Source of the DNA: Bacillota bacterium
Lineage (GTDB): Bacteria; Bacillota; Negativicutes; Sporomusales; Sporomusaceae
DNA length: 64,000 nt
Direction: 5' to 3'
NCBI GenBank assembly: GCA_023388195.1
Contig: JAEWGR010000092.1
Span: 1-64,000 of the forward strand
Shown here: positions 34,343 to 43,532 of the stretch, piece after piece
How positions within the stretch are numbered: the first letter of the stretch is position 1
How the letters are laid out: each line of letters starts with the position of its first letter
The notes under the pieces: generated by a model
Told to the model about the DNA's origin: nothing
The model's input: the letters and a program-made list of their open reading frames with translations, nothing else
Database searches by the model: none
Made by a program: the position numbers and the translations under genes

Positions 34343-34900
34343 ATGGAGAACCGGAATCACAAGTTCCGCCGTCAGCAGTTTCTTACTGTTGACCGCTGGT
34401 TAATACGGCTCGCAACCATGGCAGTAGTTTTGCTTCTAATTGTACAGACGCTCCTCTTAAGCAGTGATGCCCGTAAATATCTTTCCCTTGTGGATAAGTT
34501 GGAAGGGGATCAGATCACATCGCCGGCGATCATGTATGCAGCCGATAGCCCCTGGCCTAATCCGGCTAAGGAAATGAATGTCGTGAATAAGGTTGTCACC
34601 CGCTCCATCCGCACCCTGCGGCCCAGTCAGAATATAACGATCCGTATGATTAACCCACCGGCCAGCGACGATGCAATTGTTACGGTAAATGGAGAAACAG
34701 GCGGCCGCTTTGGCAAAGGAAACGTCGAACTGACCGTGTATGACGGGGATTATGTTGAGATAGATGCTGCGAAAATAAAGACACCTGTCCAGTTTATTAT
34801 TGATACTCATCAGGGCAATATAGTAAACCCGGTCGATGGGATTATGCTGGAAAGCAAGAATAATGTAATTGTGGTGGGCAAGGTTGTTTTTAAGCACTAA
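34343..34900 (+). CDS. Hypothetical single-pass membrane protein
   Basis: The 185-residue protein has a basic N terminus, one membrane segment (about residues 22-41, RLATMAVVLLLIVQTLLL) and an exported domain. That domain looks beta-rich, with alternating segments such as DDAIVTVNGETGGRFGKGNV and DGIMLESKNNVIVVGKVVF. GGGGGTGTGG precedes ATG 34343. It probably shares a transcript with the preceding flavoprotein. I recognise no family. Confidence 0.65.
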   Translation: MENRNHKFRRQQFLTVDRWLIRLATMAVVLLLIVQTLLLSSDARKYLSLVDKLEGDQITSPAIMYAADSPWPNPAKEMNVVNKVVTRSIRTLRPSQNITIRMINPPASDDAIVTVNGETGGRFGKGNVELTVYDGDYVEIDAAKIKTPVQFIIDTHQGNIVNPVDGIMLESKNNVIVVGKVVFKH

Positions 34901-35027
34901 CTGCTGGCAAGAGCCGGAAATTTGAAATATTAACAGAAATTTGGCATTAAAACACTAATTTTAAAGGAAAAATTCTTTGAGCAGGGAATATAAATAATAC
35001 ATTTTTGGATATTCGTGGAGGCCTGCT

Positions 35028-36038
35028 ATGATTATAATGATGAACGCGCCCACTATCGATCAAATTAACCGGGTACTGGACAAACTCCGTCAACTTGGTC
35101 TGGACGGTCATTCGATTACCAGTTCGGATAAAACAATGATTACTGCCAGTGGAGACTTATCAGCCTGCCAGCCAGAGCTATATGAAAGAATGCCCGGTGT
35201 GGACCGGGTTGTTGTTGTCGAAACCCCCTATAAGCTGGCCAGCCGGGAGTTTCAGAAACAAAACACAGTCGTCACCGTAGGTAAGGCCTGCTTTGGCGGC
35301 AGTACTATTCCCATTATTGCCGGGCCTTGTGCCATTGAGAGCTATAACCAGCTGTATCAGACAGGAGTTAGTGTAAAAGCAGCCGGAGCAGCTATGCTGC
35401 GGGGCGGAGCCTATAAACCACGCTCATCGCCTTACACCTTTCAGGGACTGGAGAAGGAAGGCCTGGAAATTATTCAAACAGTTGGCCGGGAAATCGGCCT
35501 GCCGATAGTTTCAGAGGTCACTGACCCGCGCAAAGTGGGATTAATCGCCGAATATGTTGATATGCTGCAGGTAGGCACCCGGAATATGCAGAATTTCGTG
35601 CTATTGAAAGAAGTAGCCCTGGCAAAAAAACCGGTATTGCTTAAGCGCGGTCTCGCGGCGACCATGGAAGAATGGCTCATGGCCGCCGAGTATATCATGT
35701 CAGGCGGCAATAATCAGGTGGTATTGTGCGAACGGGGCATCCGCACCTTTGAGACTTATACCCGCAATACCCTGGACCTGACCGCAGTCCCGGTTGTCAA
35801 ATACCTGAGCCATTTACCTGTCATTGCCGATCCCAGTCATGGGACAGGCAACTGGCGCTGGGTAAACCCCATGGCCAAAGCCTCAGTAGCGGCCGGTGTG
35901 GATGGACTTTTAATTGAAGTGCATCCCTGCCCGGAAGAAGCCTTATCTGACGGACCACAATCATTGACACCAGGCAATTTTCAACAGCTCATGACTGAGC
36001 TGAAGCCGTTAACCGCCGCCCTTGGCCGCTCATTATAA
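35028..36038 (+). CDS. aroF: 3-deoxy-7-phosphoheptulonate synthase (DAHP synthase)
   Basis: The enzyme condenses phosphoenolpyruvate and erythrose 4-phosphate, the first shikimate step. The 336-residue protein is the type I-beta form. It has an N-terminal ferredoxin-like regulatory domain (about 1-72), typically used for Tyr/Phe feedback, and the catalytic barrel with IAGPCAIES, RGGAYKPRSSPYTFQGL, LLKRGLAATMEEW and PVIADPSHGTGNW. GTGGAGG lies 6 nt before ATG 35028. A repeat separates it from aroA; no tyrA is present between them. Confidence 0.95.
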   Translation: MIIMMNAPTIDQINRVLDKLRQLGLDGHSITSSDKTMITASGDLSACQPELYERMPGVDRVVVVETPYKLASREFQKQNTVVTVGKACFGGSTIPIIAGPCAIESYNQLYQTGVSVKAAGAAMLRGGAYKPRSSPYTFQGLEKEGLEIIQTVGREIGLPIVSEVTDPRKVGLIAEYVDMLQVGTRNMQNFVLLKEVALAKKPVLLKRGLAATMEEWLMAAEYIMSGGNNQVVLCERGIRTFETYTRNTLDLTAVPVVKYLSHLPVIADPSHGTGNWRWVNPMAKASVAAGVDGLLIEVHPCPEEALSDGPQSLTPGNFQQLMTELKPLTAALGRSL

Positions 36039-36046
36039 GAAAAGAC

Positions 36047-36186
36047 TACCGCCCGGCTTTTCTCCTGCGGAACGCTTTTTCCGGCAATGGCCGCTGCGTT
36101 ACCGGGGTTGCGTGGGCTCCTGCCGCTTGCTCTAGCCAGGCATTGCTTCCCCGCAGTTTATCAGGATTTTTAGCCTTTCAAAACTT
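36047..36186 (+). repeat. Dispersed repeat family R3, copy at the aroF-aroA junction
   Basis: This 140-bp intergenic element is homologous to 12441-12590 in the opposite orientation. The gap from 36039 to 36294 holds nothing else that I can support. Confidence 0.7.
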
Positions 36187-36294
36187 ATAAATTCTTACTT
36201 ATGATCAAAGAGATGATAATTTCGGCAGGTGAAAACCGCATTAGCCTTTCATGCACAGGCTAATACTAAAAACATCGGGAAGAGGGATATAATT

Positions 36295-37593
36295 ATGGGA
36301 GAAGTCGTTAAAGTAACCCCAACCACGGGCTTACTGGGAACAATACACATTCCCGGTGACAAGTCAATATCGCACCGCAGTGTAATGCTAGCCGGGCTTG
36401 CTGATTCGCCGGTAAAAGTTACCAACTTTCTGAATGCTGCCGACTGCCGGTCAACCATTGCCTGTATGCAGGCGCTGGGGGTTACGGTGGAGCAGGATGA
36501 AAAGGGACAGTTAACCATTACCGGGAATGGTTTTTACGGCTTAAGGGAACCGGAAACGGTACTTGATGCCGGCAATTCCGGCACTACCATAAGACTGATG
36601 ACCGGCCTGCTTGGTGCCCAGTCTTTTTTCAGCGTTATGACAGGTGACGACTCCCTGCGCCAACGGCCCATGGCCCGGGTGATAACGCCGCTGGCAAAAA
36701 TGGGCTTGCAGATACTGGGGCGTGAACAGTCCCGTTATGCACCACTGGCTATTATCCCGGCAAAAGAGATTACCGGGATTGAGTACAATATGCCTGTTGC
36801 CAGTGCCCAGGTCAAATCGGCTATTCTGCTGGCAGCGTTATATGCCGGCAGTCCCACCGTAATCACAGAGCCTATGCCGTCGCGCGACCATACAGAGCGA
36901 ATGTTTGAAACCTTTGGGGTTCCGGTGCAGCGTACCGGCAATACCATTACCCTGAATCCGGTACAAAAACTCACTGCTCCGGCATTAATCAATGTACCTG
37001 GTGACATCAGCTCGGCTGCTTTTTGGCTGGTGGCCGCTTCCATCATTCCCAATAGCCAGCTTACCCTGGTTAATGTCGGCATTAACCCGACCCGGACCGG
37101 TATTCTTGATATTTTGCAAGCAATGGGAGCAGATATTGCCATTGTGAATGAGCGGTGGAGCGGGCGCGAGCCGGTAGCCGATATTATTGTAAAATCAGCC
37201 CGGTTAAAGGGCACTACCATCGGGCCGGAAATTATCCCGCGGCTGATTGATGAAATCCCGGTACTGGCCGTAGCCGCTTTATTTGCTGAAGGCCAAACAG
37301 TAGTCCAGGGGGCCGAAGAGCTTAGAGTTAAGGAGACCGACCGGCTCAAGGCCGTTTCGCTGGAATTAAGTAAATTGGGAGCACAAATTACGGAAACCCC
37401 GGATGGGCTAATTATTGACGGCCCGCAAAAATTGAATTTTTCCGCTTGCTATTCCCATCATGATCACCGGATGGCCATGGCCCTGGCCGTTGCGGGCCTG
37501 GCGGCGCAAGGGGTTGAAATAGCCGAAGCAGCTTGTGTTAACATTTCATATCCTGATTTTTTTGCTGTTATTACAGGGCTAAGGCAGGACTAA
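36295..37593 (+). CDS. aroA: 3-phosphoshikimate 1-carboxyvinyltransferase (EPSP synthase)
   Basis: AroA transfers enolpyruvyl to shikimate 3-phosphate. The 432-residue protein has HIPGDKSISHRSVMLAGLA (about 18-36), the LDAGNSGTTIRLMTGLL signature (about 86-102), ASAQVKSAILLAAL, LRVKETDRLKA and the C-terminal DHRMAMALAVAGL. ATG 36295 has AGAGGG 8 nt upstream and is preferred to upstream GTG 36229. It is followed after 13 nt by cmk. Confidence 0.95.
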   Translation: MGEVVKVTPTTGLLGTIHIPGDKSISHRSVMLAGLADSPVKVTNFLNAADCRSTIACMQALGVTVEQDEKGQLTITGNGFYGLREPETVLDAGNSGTTIRLMTGLLGAQSFFSVMTGDDSLRQRPMARVITPLAKMGLQILGREQSRYAPLAIIPAKEITGIEYNMPVASAQVKSAILLAALYAGSPTVITEPMPSRDHTERMFETFGVPVQRTGNTITLNPVQKLTAPALINVPGDISSAAFWLVAASIIPNSQLTLVNVGINPTRTGILDILQAMGADIAIVNERWSGREPVADIIVKSARLKGTTIGPEIIPRLIDEIPVLAVAALFAEGQTVVQGAEELRVKETDRLKAVSLELSKLGAQITETPDGLIIDGPQKLNFSACYSHHDHRMAMALAVAGLAAQGVEIAEAACVNISYPDFFAVITGLRQD

Positions 37594-37606
37594 TAGGAGG
37601 CCATTT

Positions 37607-38281
37607 ATGAAGCGCTTAATTATTGCAATTGACGGACCGGCAGGGGCAGGTAAAAGCACGGTAGCCAAACTGGCTGCTCAACAGCTGGGTTATACCTATA
37701 TTGACACCGGGGCGATGTACCGGGCTGTTGCCTGGCAGGTTTTGCAGTCAGGCCTCGAACCTGATAATGAAACAGTGGCCGCGCTGGCGGCTAACCTTGA
37801 TTTGAAACTGACATATGTAAACGGTAAAACAGCGGTAGCTGTTAACAGTCAGGACATTACCGAAGCCATCCGTACCCCGGAGGTCAGCCGCCTGGTCTCA
37901 AAGGTGGCACAAGTCCAGGCACTTAGGGAAATTATGCTTACTCTGCAGCGGGGGCTGGCCGCAGAAGGCGGGGTTGTTATGGATGGCCGGGATATTGGCA
38001 CACATGTTTTACCCGACGCCGACATAAAGATATTTTTAACAGCATCCATTACCGAACGGGCTAAACGGCGATGGCAGGAACTAACAGCCAAAGGTTATAC
38101 TATTGAATTAACTGAACTGGAAAATGAAATCAAGTGCCGTGACAAAGCCGATTGCGAACGCGAGTTTGCCCCACTGGTCGCAGCAGTTGATGCCGTTTTC
38201 ATTGATACTACCGAGCTATCTATTCCGGCTACTGTTGAAAAAATACTGGAGCTTTGCAAGGAGAGACAGGAATGTGTATAA
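37607..38281 (+). CDS. cmk: Cytidylate kinase
   Basis: Cmk phosphorylates CMP and dCMP. The 224-residue protein has the P-loop IDGPAGAGKSTVAKLAA (about residues 6-22), IDTGAMYRAVAW, MDGRDIGTHVLPDADIKIFL and the lid sequence ERAKRRWQEL. AGGAGG lies before ATG 37607. Its end overlaps plsC by 8 nt, in the aroA-cmk-plsC cluster. Confidence 0.95.
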   Translation: MKRLIIAIDGPAGAGKSTVAKLAAQQLGYTYIDTGAMYRAVAWQVLQSGLEPDNETVAALAANLDLKLTYVNGKTAVAVNSQDITEAIRTPEVSRLVSKVAQVQALREIMLTLQRGLAAEGGVVMDGRDIGTHVLPDADIKIFLTASITERAKRRWQELTAKGYTIELTELENEIKCRDKADCEREFAPLVAAVDAVFIDTTELSIPATVEKILELCKERQECV

Positions 38282-38879
38282 TTTTTTGTGCTTACTGTTA
38301 GGGGCTATTTTTTCGATATTTTTTCGTTGGAAAGTAATTGGCGCTGAAAATATTCCGGCCGCAGGCGGTGTCATTATTGCGGCCAATCACGTAAGTCTCT
38401 GGGATCCACCGGTTCTTGGCGCTGCCATACCCCGGCGGATTCATTTTATGGCTAAAGAAGAGCTTTTTGCTAATCCTGTTTTCAGCTGGCTGATTACCAA
38501 CCTGGGTGCCTTTCCTGTCAAGCGCGGCATCGCCGACAGGACAGCAATTCGTACTGCCTTATCGCTGCTGGAAAACGGCTCGGTTCTGGGCTTGTTTCCT
38601 GAAGGCACCCGCAGCAAAACCGGAGTTTTGGGCGCCCCCGAACCCGGCCTCGCCATGCTGGCCATAAAAGCCGGCGTCCCGGTTGTACCGGCTGCCATCG
38701 TCGGTACTAACAAAGTGTTGCGGGACGGACATATATTCCCTCAATTCAGGGTGATATTCGGTAAACCACTTTCCCTGGCCAGGGATACGGCCGGTAAAGA
38801 CAGCCTGGATGTGTTAAGCGGCAAGGTAATGGGGGAGATTGACCGCTTGCTTAAGGGAGAAAGCGGTATCGCAAAATAA
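38274..38879 (+). CDS. plsC: 1-acyl-sn-glycerol-3-phosphate acyltransferase
   Basis: PlsC acylates lysophosphatidic acid in phospholipid synthesis. The 201-residue protein has an N-terminal hydrophobic stretch, the catalytic HX4D motif in ANHVSLWDPPVLG (about residues 37-49) and the FPEGTRSKTGVLG block (about 107-119), then VPVVPAAIVGT. GTG 38274 with AAGGAGAG 8 nt upstream is preferred to a much longer frame inside cmk. A LytS-type kinase gene follows after 15 nt, whereas ispH would be expected here in related clusters. Confidence 0.92.
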   Translation: MYNFLCLLLGAIFSIFFRWKVIGAENIPAAGGVIIAANHVSLWDPPVLGAAIPRRIHFMAKEELFANPVFSWLITNLGAFPVKRGIADRTAIRTALSLLENGSVLGLFPEGTRSKTGVLGAPEPGLAMLAIKAGVPVVPAAIVGTNKVLRDGHIFPQFRVIFGKPLSLARDTAGKDSLDVLSGKVMGEIDRLLKGESGIAK

Positions 38880-38894
38880 GCAGGTGAAGCGGGT

Positions 38895-40619
38895 ATGGAT
38901 AACAGCACAATTGAGCTTCTGGACGGCAATTTATCGGTAGTACTGGTACAACGTATCGCCATCATTGCCGTTTTTGCCTATGTACTATCACATACACAAG
39001 TATTTCGCCTGCTATTTAAGGAAAGTACGACCTACCGGGAGAAGCTGATCCTAATATTGGTTTTTTCCTTAGTTTCCATTGCGGGTACCTATTTTGGCAT
39101 ACCGATAGAAGGTGCTCTGGCCAATGTCCGTGATACCGGTACGATTGTGGCCGGTCTGTTAGCCGGCCCGCTGGTAGGTACTGTTACCGGACTGATCAGC
39201 GGCCTGCACCGCATGTATCTGGAAGGATTTACAGCGGTGCAATGCGGGGTTACAACCATGATCGGCGGTATGCTGGCCGGATATATCCATATAAAAACAA
39301 AACCTAAAAACCCCGAATGGATCACCGGGATGATAACCGGTGTCGGGGTCATACTGCTCAGTATGGGACTTATTCTGTTATTTGCCAAACCTTATGATGC
39401 CGCCCAGTCACTTGTGGCCCGCATCATTGTGCCAATGTCACTGGCCAACGCCATAGGTATTGCAATTTTTATGATGATTATGCATAATGCCAGAGAACAT
39501 CAGACTAAGATCGCCGCGTTGCAAACCCATAAGGCTTTAAAGATTGCCAATGCGACCTTGCCGCATTTCCGTCAGGGGCTGAATCCGGAATCGGCCGAGA
39601 AGGTGGCTATGAACATCCTGACTATGACTTCAGCCGCAGCGGTCGCTATTACGGACCTCAAACAGGCTTTGACTCATATTGGTCTGGGGAGTGATCACCA
39701 CGCCAAAGGCAAGCAGGTGTTTACTAAACTCACAAAATCCTGCTTACAGCGGAGGCAGATTACGGTTGCCCAAACCCAGGCCGAAATTGGCTGCCATGTT
39801 CCTGCCTGCCCGCTTAAATCAGCCATAGTGGTGCCACTATACTGCCGGGACGATCTGGTGGGCACGTTAAAGATCTATTATGCCCGGGAAGAAGCATTAA
39901 CAGCGCTGGATATCGAGTTTGCCCAAGGGTTAGGGCAGGTATTCAGTACGCAGCTCGAGCTGGCAGCTTTGCAGCATAAGGCTGAGTTAACGGCCAAAGC
40001 TGAACTTAAAGCCCTCAGGGCCCAAATTAATCCCCATTTCTTATTTAATGCCTTAAATACTATTGTTTCCTTCTGCCGGACTAATCCGGAAAACGCCCGT
40101 AATCTGTTGATTGAACTGAGTGAGTTTTTCCGCCGCAGCCTGAAGTCGACCCGTGATTTTGTAACCCTCAAAGAAGAGCTGGAGCACGTTGAATCCTATC
40201 TGACCCTGGAACAGGCGCGTTTTGGCCAGAGGCTGGTTATAAAGCAGCATATTGCCGCAGATACATTGGCAATATTAATTCCCGCCTTTATTCTGCAGCC
40301 TTTGGTTGAAAATGCGGTTAAACACGGGCTGTTAGCCAAAGCTAACGGGGGCACTGTAGAACTTACTGCCCAAAAAAGCGGACACCAGCTTATCCTGGCT
40401 ATAAGTGACACCGGTCTGGGCATACCAACGGCCATCAAAGAGCAAATACTGGAATATGGCTACGGCAAAGGGGCCGGGGTAGGTCTGACCAATGTGAGCG
40501 AGCGGCTGAAGGCTATTTACGGGTCTAAGCATTCCCTGATTATTAATAGTATGGAAGGCCGGGGGACAACAGTAATCCTTCATATTCCCATTGATGCGGA
40601 GGTTATGGTTAATGGCTAA
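38895..40619 (+). CDS. lytS: LytS-family sensor histidine kinase
   Basis: The 574-residue protein has an N-terminal 5TMR-LYT membrane sensor (about residues 12-190), including NVRDTGTIVAGLLAGPLVGT. A GAF-like domain follows (about 220-345). The dimerisation and phosphoacceptor region is LRAQINPHFLFNALNTIVSF, with the histidine near residue 381. A HATPase domain (PLVENAVKHGL, DTGLGIP, GVGLTNVSERL) ends it. It overlaps the LytTR regulator by 8 nt. With cstA two genes downstream, it resembles the BtsS/BtsR-BtsT and LytST nutrient-sensing arrangements, suggesting a pyruvate-like signal. That is inference. Confidence 0.92.
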   Translation: MDNSTIELLDGNLSVVLVQRIAIIAVFAYVLSHTQVFRLLFKESTTYREKLILILVFSLVSIAGTYFGIPIEGALANVRDTGTIVAGLLAGPLVGTVTGLISGLHRMYLEGFTAVQCGVTTMIGGMLAGYIHIKTKPKNPEWITGMITGVGVILLSMGLILLFAKPYDAAQSLVARIIVPMSLANAIGIAIFMMIMHNAREHQTKIAALQTHKALKIANATLPHFRQGLNPESAEKVAMNILTMTSAAAVAITDLKQALTHIGLGSDHHAKGKQVFTKLTKSCLQRRQITVAQTQAEIGCHVPACPLKSAIVVPLYCRDDLVGTLKIYYAREEALTALDIEFAQGLGQVFSTQLELAALQHKAELTAKAELKALRAQINPHFLFNALNTIVSFCRTNPENARNLLIELSEFFRRSLKSTRDFVTLKEELEHVESYLTLEQARFGQRLVIKQHIAADTLAILIPAFILQPLVENAVKHGLLAKANGGTVELTAQKSGHQLILAISDTGLGIPTAIKEQILEYGYGKGAGVGLTNVSERLKAIYGSKHSLIINSMEGRGTTVILHIPIDAEVMVNG

Positions 40620-41379
40620 CCAGGTACGTCCAATAAAAGTAATGGTGATTGATGATGAGGAACCAGCCCGGAGCGAATTGCGCTATTTATTGGAGAAATT
40701 CGAGGATATTGACATTATCGGCGAGTTTGACAGTGGTGAGGAAGCCAGCAGGGCTATAGAGGCCCTTATGCCGCAGGTAATCTTTGTTGATATTGAAATG
40801 CCGGGTTTAAGTGGGATTCAAACCGCTGAAAGGGTTATTAATTGCCCGACAGTGCCGCTGGTGGTCTTTGCCACAGCGCATGAGGAGTTCGCGGTAAAAG
40901 CGTTTGAGCTTAATGCCGCCGATTACTTATTGAAGCCGTTTTCTGCCAAAAGGATAACCAACTGCATCCATAAAGTCCGCAGCCTCCTGACTGAAACAAG
41001 GGCGGCAGCGCAAAACAAGCGTGACACCGGGAGTATACAGCCTCACAGCCTGCCCAAGCTTGCTATCGAGCATAATGGCAAAGCCTATGTAATTGATACC
41101 AGGGATATTATCGCTGTCTACTGTACAGAAGGCCAGCTGGCCATACAGCTGGCAGAAAAATGCTATTATTCGAACATGTCGCTGCAGGATCTCCAGGCCC
41201 GGCTTGATGGCCGCTTATTCTTCCGGACCCATCGTGCTTATCTGGTTAATATTGAAAAAATCAGAGAACTGATTCCCTGGTTTAATGGCACCTACAATCT
41301 GATTCTAGAGGGCTTTGGCCGGGATGTGCCTGTCAGCCGCCAGCAGGTTCCCAAACTAAAAAAAATATTTGGCTTATAA
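40612..41379 (+). CDS. lytT: LytTR-family response regulator
   Basis: The 255-residue regulator has a receiver domain (VMVIDDEEPARSELRYLL, phospho-aspartate in VIFVDIEMPGLSG, lysine in ADYLLKPF) and a C-terminal LytTR DNA-binding domain (about 150-255, with FRTHRAYLVNIEKI and VPVSRQQVPKLKKIF). ATG 40612 has CGGAGG 9 nt upstream within the kinase gene; TTG 40591 and ATG 40594 are less likely. The likely target is the adjacent cstA gene. I found no clear LytTR direct repeats upstream of cstA. Confidence 0.92.
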   Translation: MANQVRPIKVMVIDDEEPARSELRYLLEKFEDIDIIGEFDSGEEASRAIEALMPQVIFVDIEMPGLSGIQTAERVINCPTVPLVVFATAHEEFAVKAFELNAADYLLKPFSAKRITNCIHKVRSLLTETRAAAQNKRDTGSIQPHSLPKLAIEHNGKAYVIDTRDIIAVYCTEGQLAIQLAEKCYYSNMSLQDLQARLDGRLFFRTHRAYLVNIEKIRELIPWFNGTYNLILEGFGRDVPVSRQQVPKLKKIFGL

Positions 41380-41415
41380 AATTGTGTAACAATGTACAGT
41401 AAGCCGCTGCTATTG

Positions 41416-41449
41416 ACCAGGATGCCAGTGTATTTCATCCTGGTTTTTT
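41416..41449 (+). terminator. Terminator between lytT and cstA
   Basis: A 9-bp perfect stem ACCAGGATG/CATCCTGGT with an 11-nt loop is followed by six T. It separates the regulatory operon from cstA. Confidence 0.8.
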
Positions 41450-41469
41450 GTCATTTCACAGGCTACATA

Positions 41470-41499
41470 TTGCCTGGATTTTTATGTATATTGTATTAT
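41470..41499 (+). promoter_or_regulatory. Candidate promoter of cstA
   Basis: TTGCCT (41470-41475) and TATTAT (41494-41499) are 18 nt apart, about 70 nt before the start codon. A second ribosome-binding-site-like AAAGGAGG lies at 41523-41530, ahead of the one used. Confidence 0.5.
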
Positions 41500-41569
41500 T
41501 TAAATAGACAGAGTAGTTTGAGAAAGGAGGTTTGCTGTCAATTCATTTATTTTGAAAGGGGGACTACTA

Positions 41570-43426
41570 ATGAATTCAGTCAGTCTGTTGGTAATTTCTG
41601 TTTGTGTTTATATTCTGGCCTACCGCTATTATTCGGCTTTTATTGCCGCCAAAGTCCTGGCATTAAATGACGCCAATACAACACCGGCCTACCGTTGCAA
41701 TGATGGGCGCGAGTTTGTCCCTACCAATAAGTGGGTATTATTCGGCCATCATTTTGCGGCTATCGCCGGTGCCGGCCCGCTTGTGGGTCCGGTGCTCGCA
41801 GCCCAATACGGCTGGGGTCCCGGCTTCATGTGGATTTTATTGGGCTCAGTGTTTGCCGGTGCAGTACATGATTTTATTATTCTGTTTGCCTCGGTCCGGC
41901 ACAATGGCCAGTCATTAGCTGTTATTGCCCGGCGGGAGGTTGGCCCCTTAACAGGAGTCACCACCTCGCTGTCAGTGTTCTTCATTATCATTGTTGCCCT
42001 TGCCGGCCTTGCCATTGTTGTTGTCAATGCTTTGTTTAAAAATCCCTGGGGTGTGTACACACTCTTTATGACAATCCCGATTGCCATTGTTGTTGGTTTA
42101 TATATGTTCAAAATTGTTCCCGGTTCCATCCGTTCCGGGTCAATTGGCGGTTTCATCCTGGTAATGGCGGCAGTTATTACCGGTCACTGGCTAAGTCCGG
42201 GGCAGCCGTGGGCCGGATTAGCCGGCATCTTTGACCTGACCAAACAGCAATTATCAGTTGCCTTGCCTGTTTATGGTTTTTTTGCCGCAGTTTTGCCGGT
42301 ATGGCTGCTGTTAGCCCCGCGTGATTATCTCAGTTCGTATATGAAAATAGGTACTGTGCTGGCTCTGGCCTTGGGAATTCTTATCGTGCAGCCCAGCATC
42401 AACATGCCGATGACCAGTCAGTTTATGGATGGCGGCGGGCCGATTATTCCCGGACCGTGGTGGCCGTACGTTTTTATTACCATTGCCTGCGGCGCGATTT
42501 CCGGTTTCCATTCCCTCATCAGCTCAGGTACAACCCCGAAAATGATAGAGCTTGAGTCGCAAGCCCGCATCATTGCCTATGGCGGCATGCTCACCGAAGG
42601 GTTTGTGGCCGTAATGGCCCTGATTTCGGCGGTAGTGCTCATGCCTGGTGACTACTTTGCCATCAACAGCCCGGCGGCTGTATTTGCCAAGCTGGGTATA
42701 CCGACTGTGGAAATAAATGAATTGTCGCGGCTGGTGCAAATGGATGTTGCCCATCGCCCCGGTGGCGCCGTCTCTCTGGCGGTGGGTATGGCCCACATCT
42801 TTTCCAGCATTGGCGGCATGCAGCACCTTATGAGCTATTGGTACCAATTTGCCATAATGTTTGAGGCGTTATTCATCCTTACCACAATCGATGCCGGTAC
42901 CCGGGTGGCCCGTTATATCCTGCAGGATATACTGGGAACCTATATGTATAGCCCGCTTAAACAAACAAACTGGTGGCCCGGCATTCTCTTTACCAGTTTC
43001 CTTGTTACTTATTGCTGGGGTTACCTGCTGTATAGCGGGGACGTTGCCAGTATCTGGCCGCTGTTCGGTGTGGCCAACCAACTCCTGGCCGTTATTGCAT
43101 TAGCGCTTGGCACGACCATTATCCTGAAGATTGCTCCGAAGAAGTCCTATGCCTGGGTAACCTTTGCCCCGCTTTGCTTTTTGACCGTCACGGTTATTGC
43201 TGCTGGCATTATGAACGTGCAAATGTTCTTTAAACGGGGAGATACCCTTGGCAATACCAACGGCACTGTCAGTATTATTTTAATCGTCCTGGTAGTGATT
43301 ACCTTATTGGATTCTATCCGGCTCTGGCTTACTTTGCTGAAAACAGATAAACCGATTGGTATGAACACCGAAATATCAGTCCTGTCCTGTCCTGTTGATA
43401 CCACCAAGCCTAATATTCCCAGCTAA
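41570..43426 (+). CDS. cstA: CstA-family carbon starvation / pyruvate transporter
   Basis: CstA-type proteins are multi-spanning transporters; characterised members import pyruvate or peptides. The 618-residue protein has some 16 hydrophobic segments and the family blocks HHFAAIAGAGPLVGPVLAAQ (about 56-75), GAVHDFIILFASVRHNGQS, LLAPRDYLSSYMKIG and SGFHSLISSGTTPKMIE. ATG 41570 follows GAAAGGGGG. It stands alone between terminators, just after lytST. Confidence 0.93.
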   Translation: MNSVSLLVISVCVYILAYRYYSAFIAAKVLALNDANTTPAYRCNDGREFVPTNKWVLFGHHFAAIAGAGPLVGPVLAAQYGWGPGFMWILLGSVFAGAVHDFIILFASVRHNGQSLAVIARREVGPLTGVTTSLSVFFIIIVALAGLAIVVVNALFKNPWGVYTLFMTIPIAIVVGLYMFKIVPGSIRSGSIGGFILVMAAVITGHWLSPGQPWAGLAGIFDLTKQQLSVALPVYGFFAAVLPVWLLLAPRDYLSSYMKIGTVLALALGILIVQPSINMPMTSQFMDGGGPIIPGPWWPYVFITIACGAISGFHSLISSGTTPKMIELESQARIIAYGGMLTEGFVAVMALISAVVLMPGDYFAINSPAAVFAKLGIPTVEINELSRLVQMDVAHRPGGAVSLAVGMAHIFSSIGGMQHLMSYWYQFAIMFEALFILTTIDAGTRVARYILQDILGTYMYSPLKQTNWWPGILFTSFLVTYCWGYLLYSGDVASIWPLFGVANQLLAVIALALGTTIILKIAPKKSYAWVTFAPLCFLTVTVIAAGIMNVQMFFKRGDTLGNTNGTVSIILIVLVVITLLDSIRLWLTLLKTDKPIGMNTEISVLSCPVDTTKPNIPS

Positions 43427-43459
43427 CTTGTTTCGGGCTGCGTTAATAAAGCAGCCCCA

Positions 43460-43500
43460 AAAACCGCCGCTATGGCAGCTTCGCTGATAGCGGCGGTTTT
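43460..43500 (+). terminator. Terminator after cstA
   Basis: A perfect 14-bp stem AAAACCGCCGCTAT/ATAGCGGCGGTTTT with a 13-nt loop. The T tract is the stem's own TTTT. Confidence 0.82.
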
Positions 43501-43532
43501 GCATTTGAAACACAGCCGCAAAGGGTTTATAA

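Noticed and set aside
41392..41670. A 92-codon + strand open frame overlapping the start of cstA
   Set aside because: It spans a terminator, a promoter and 100 nt of the well-supported cstA gene in another frame, so it is chance.
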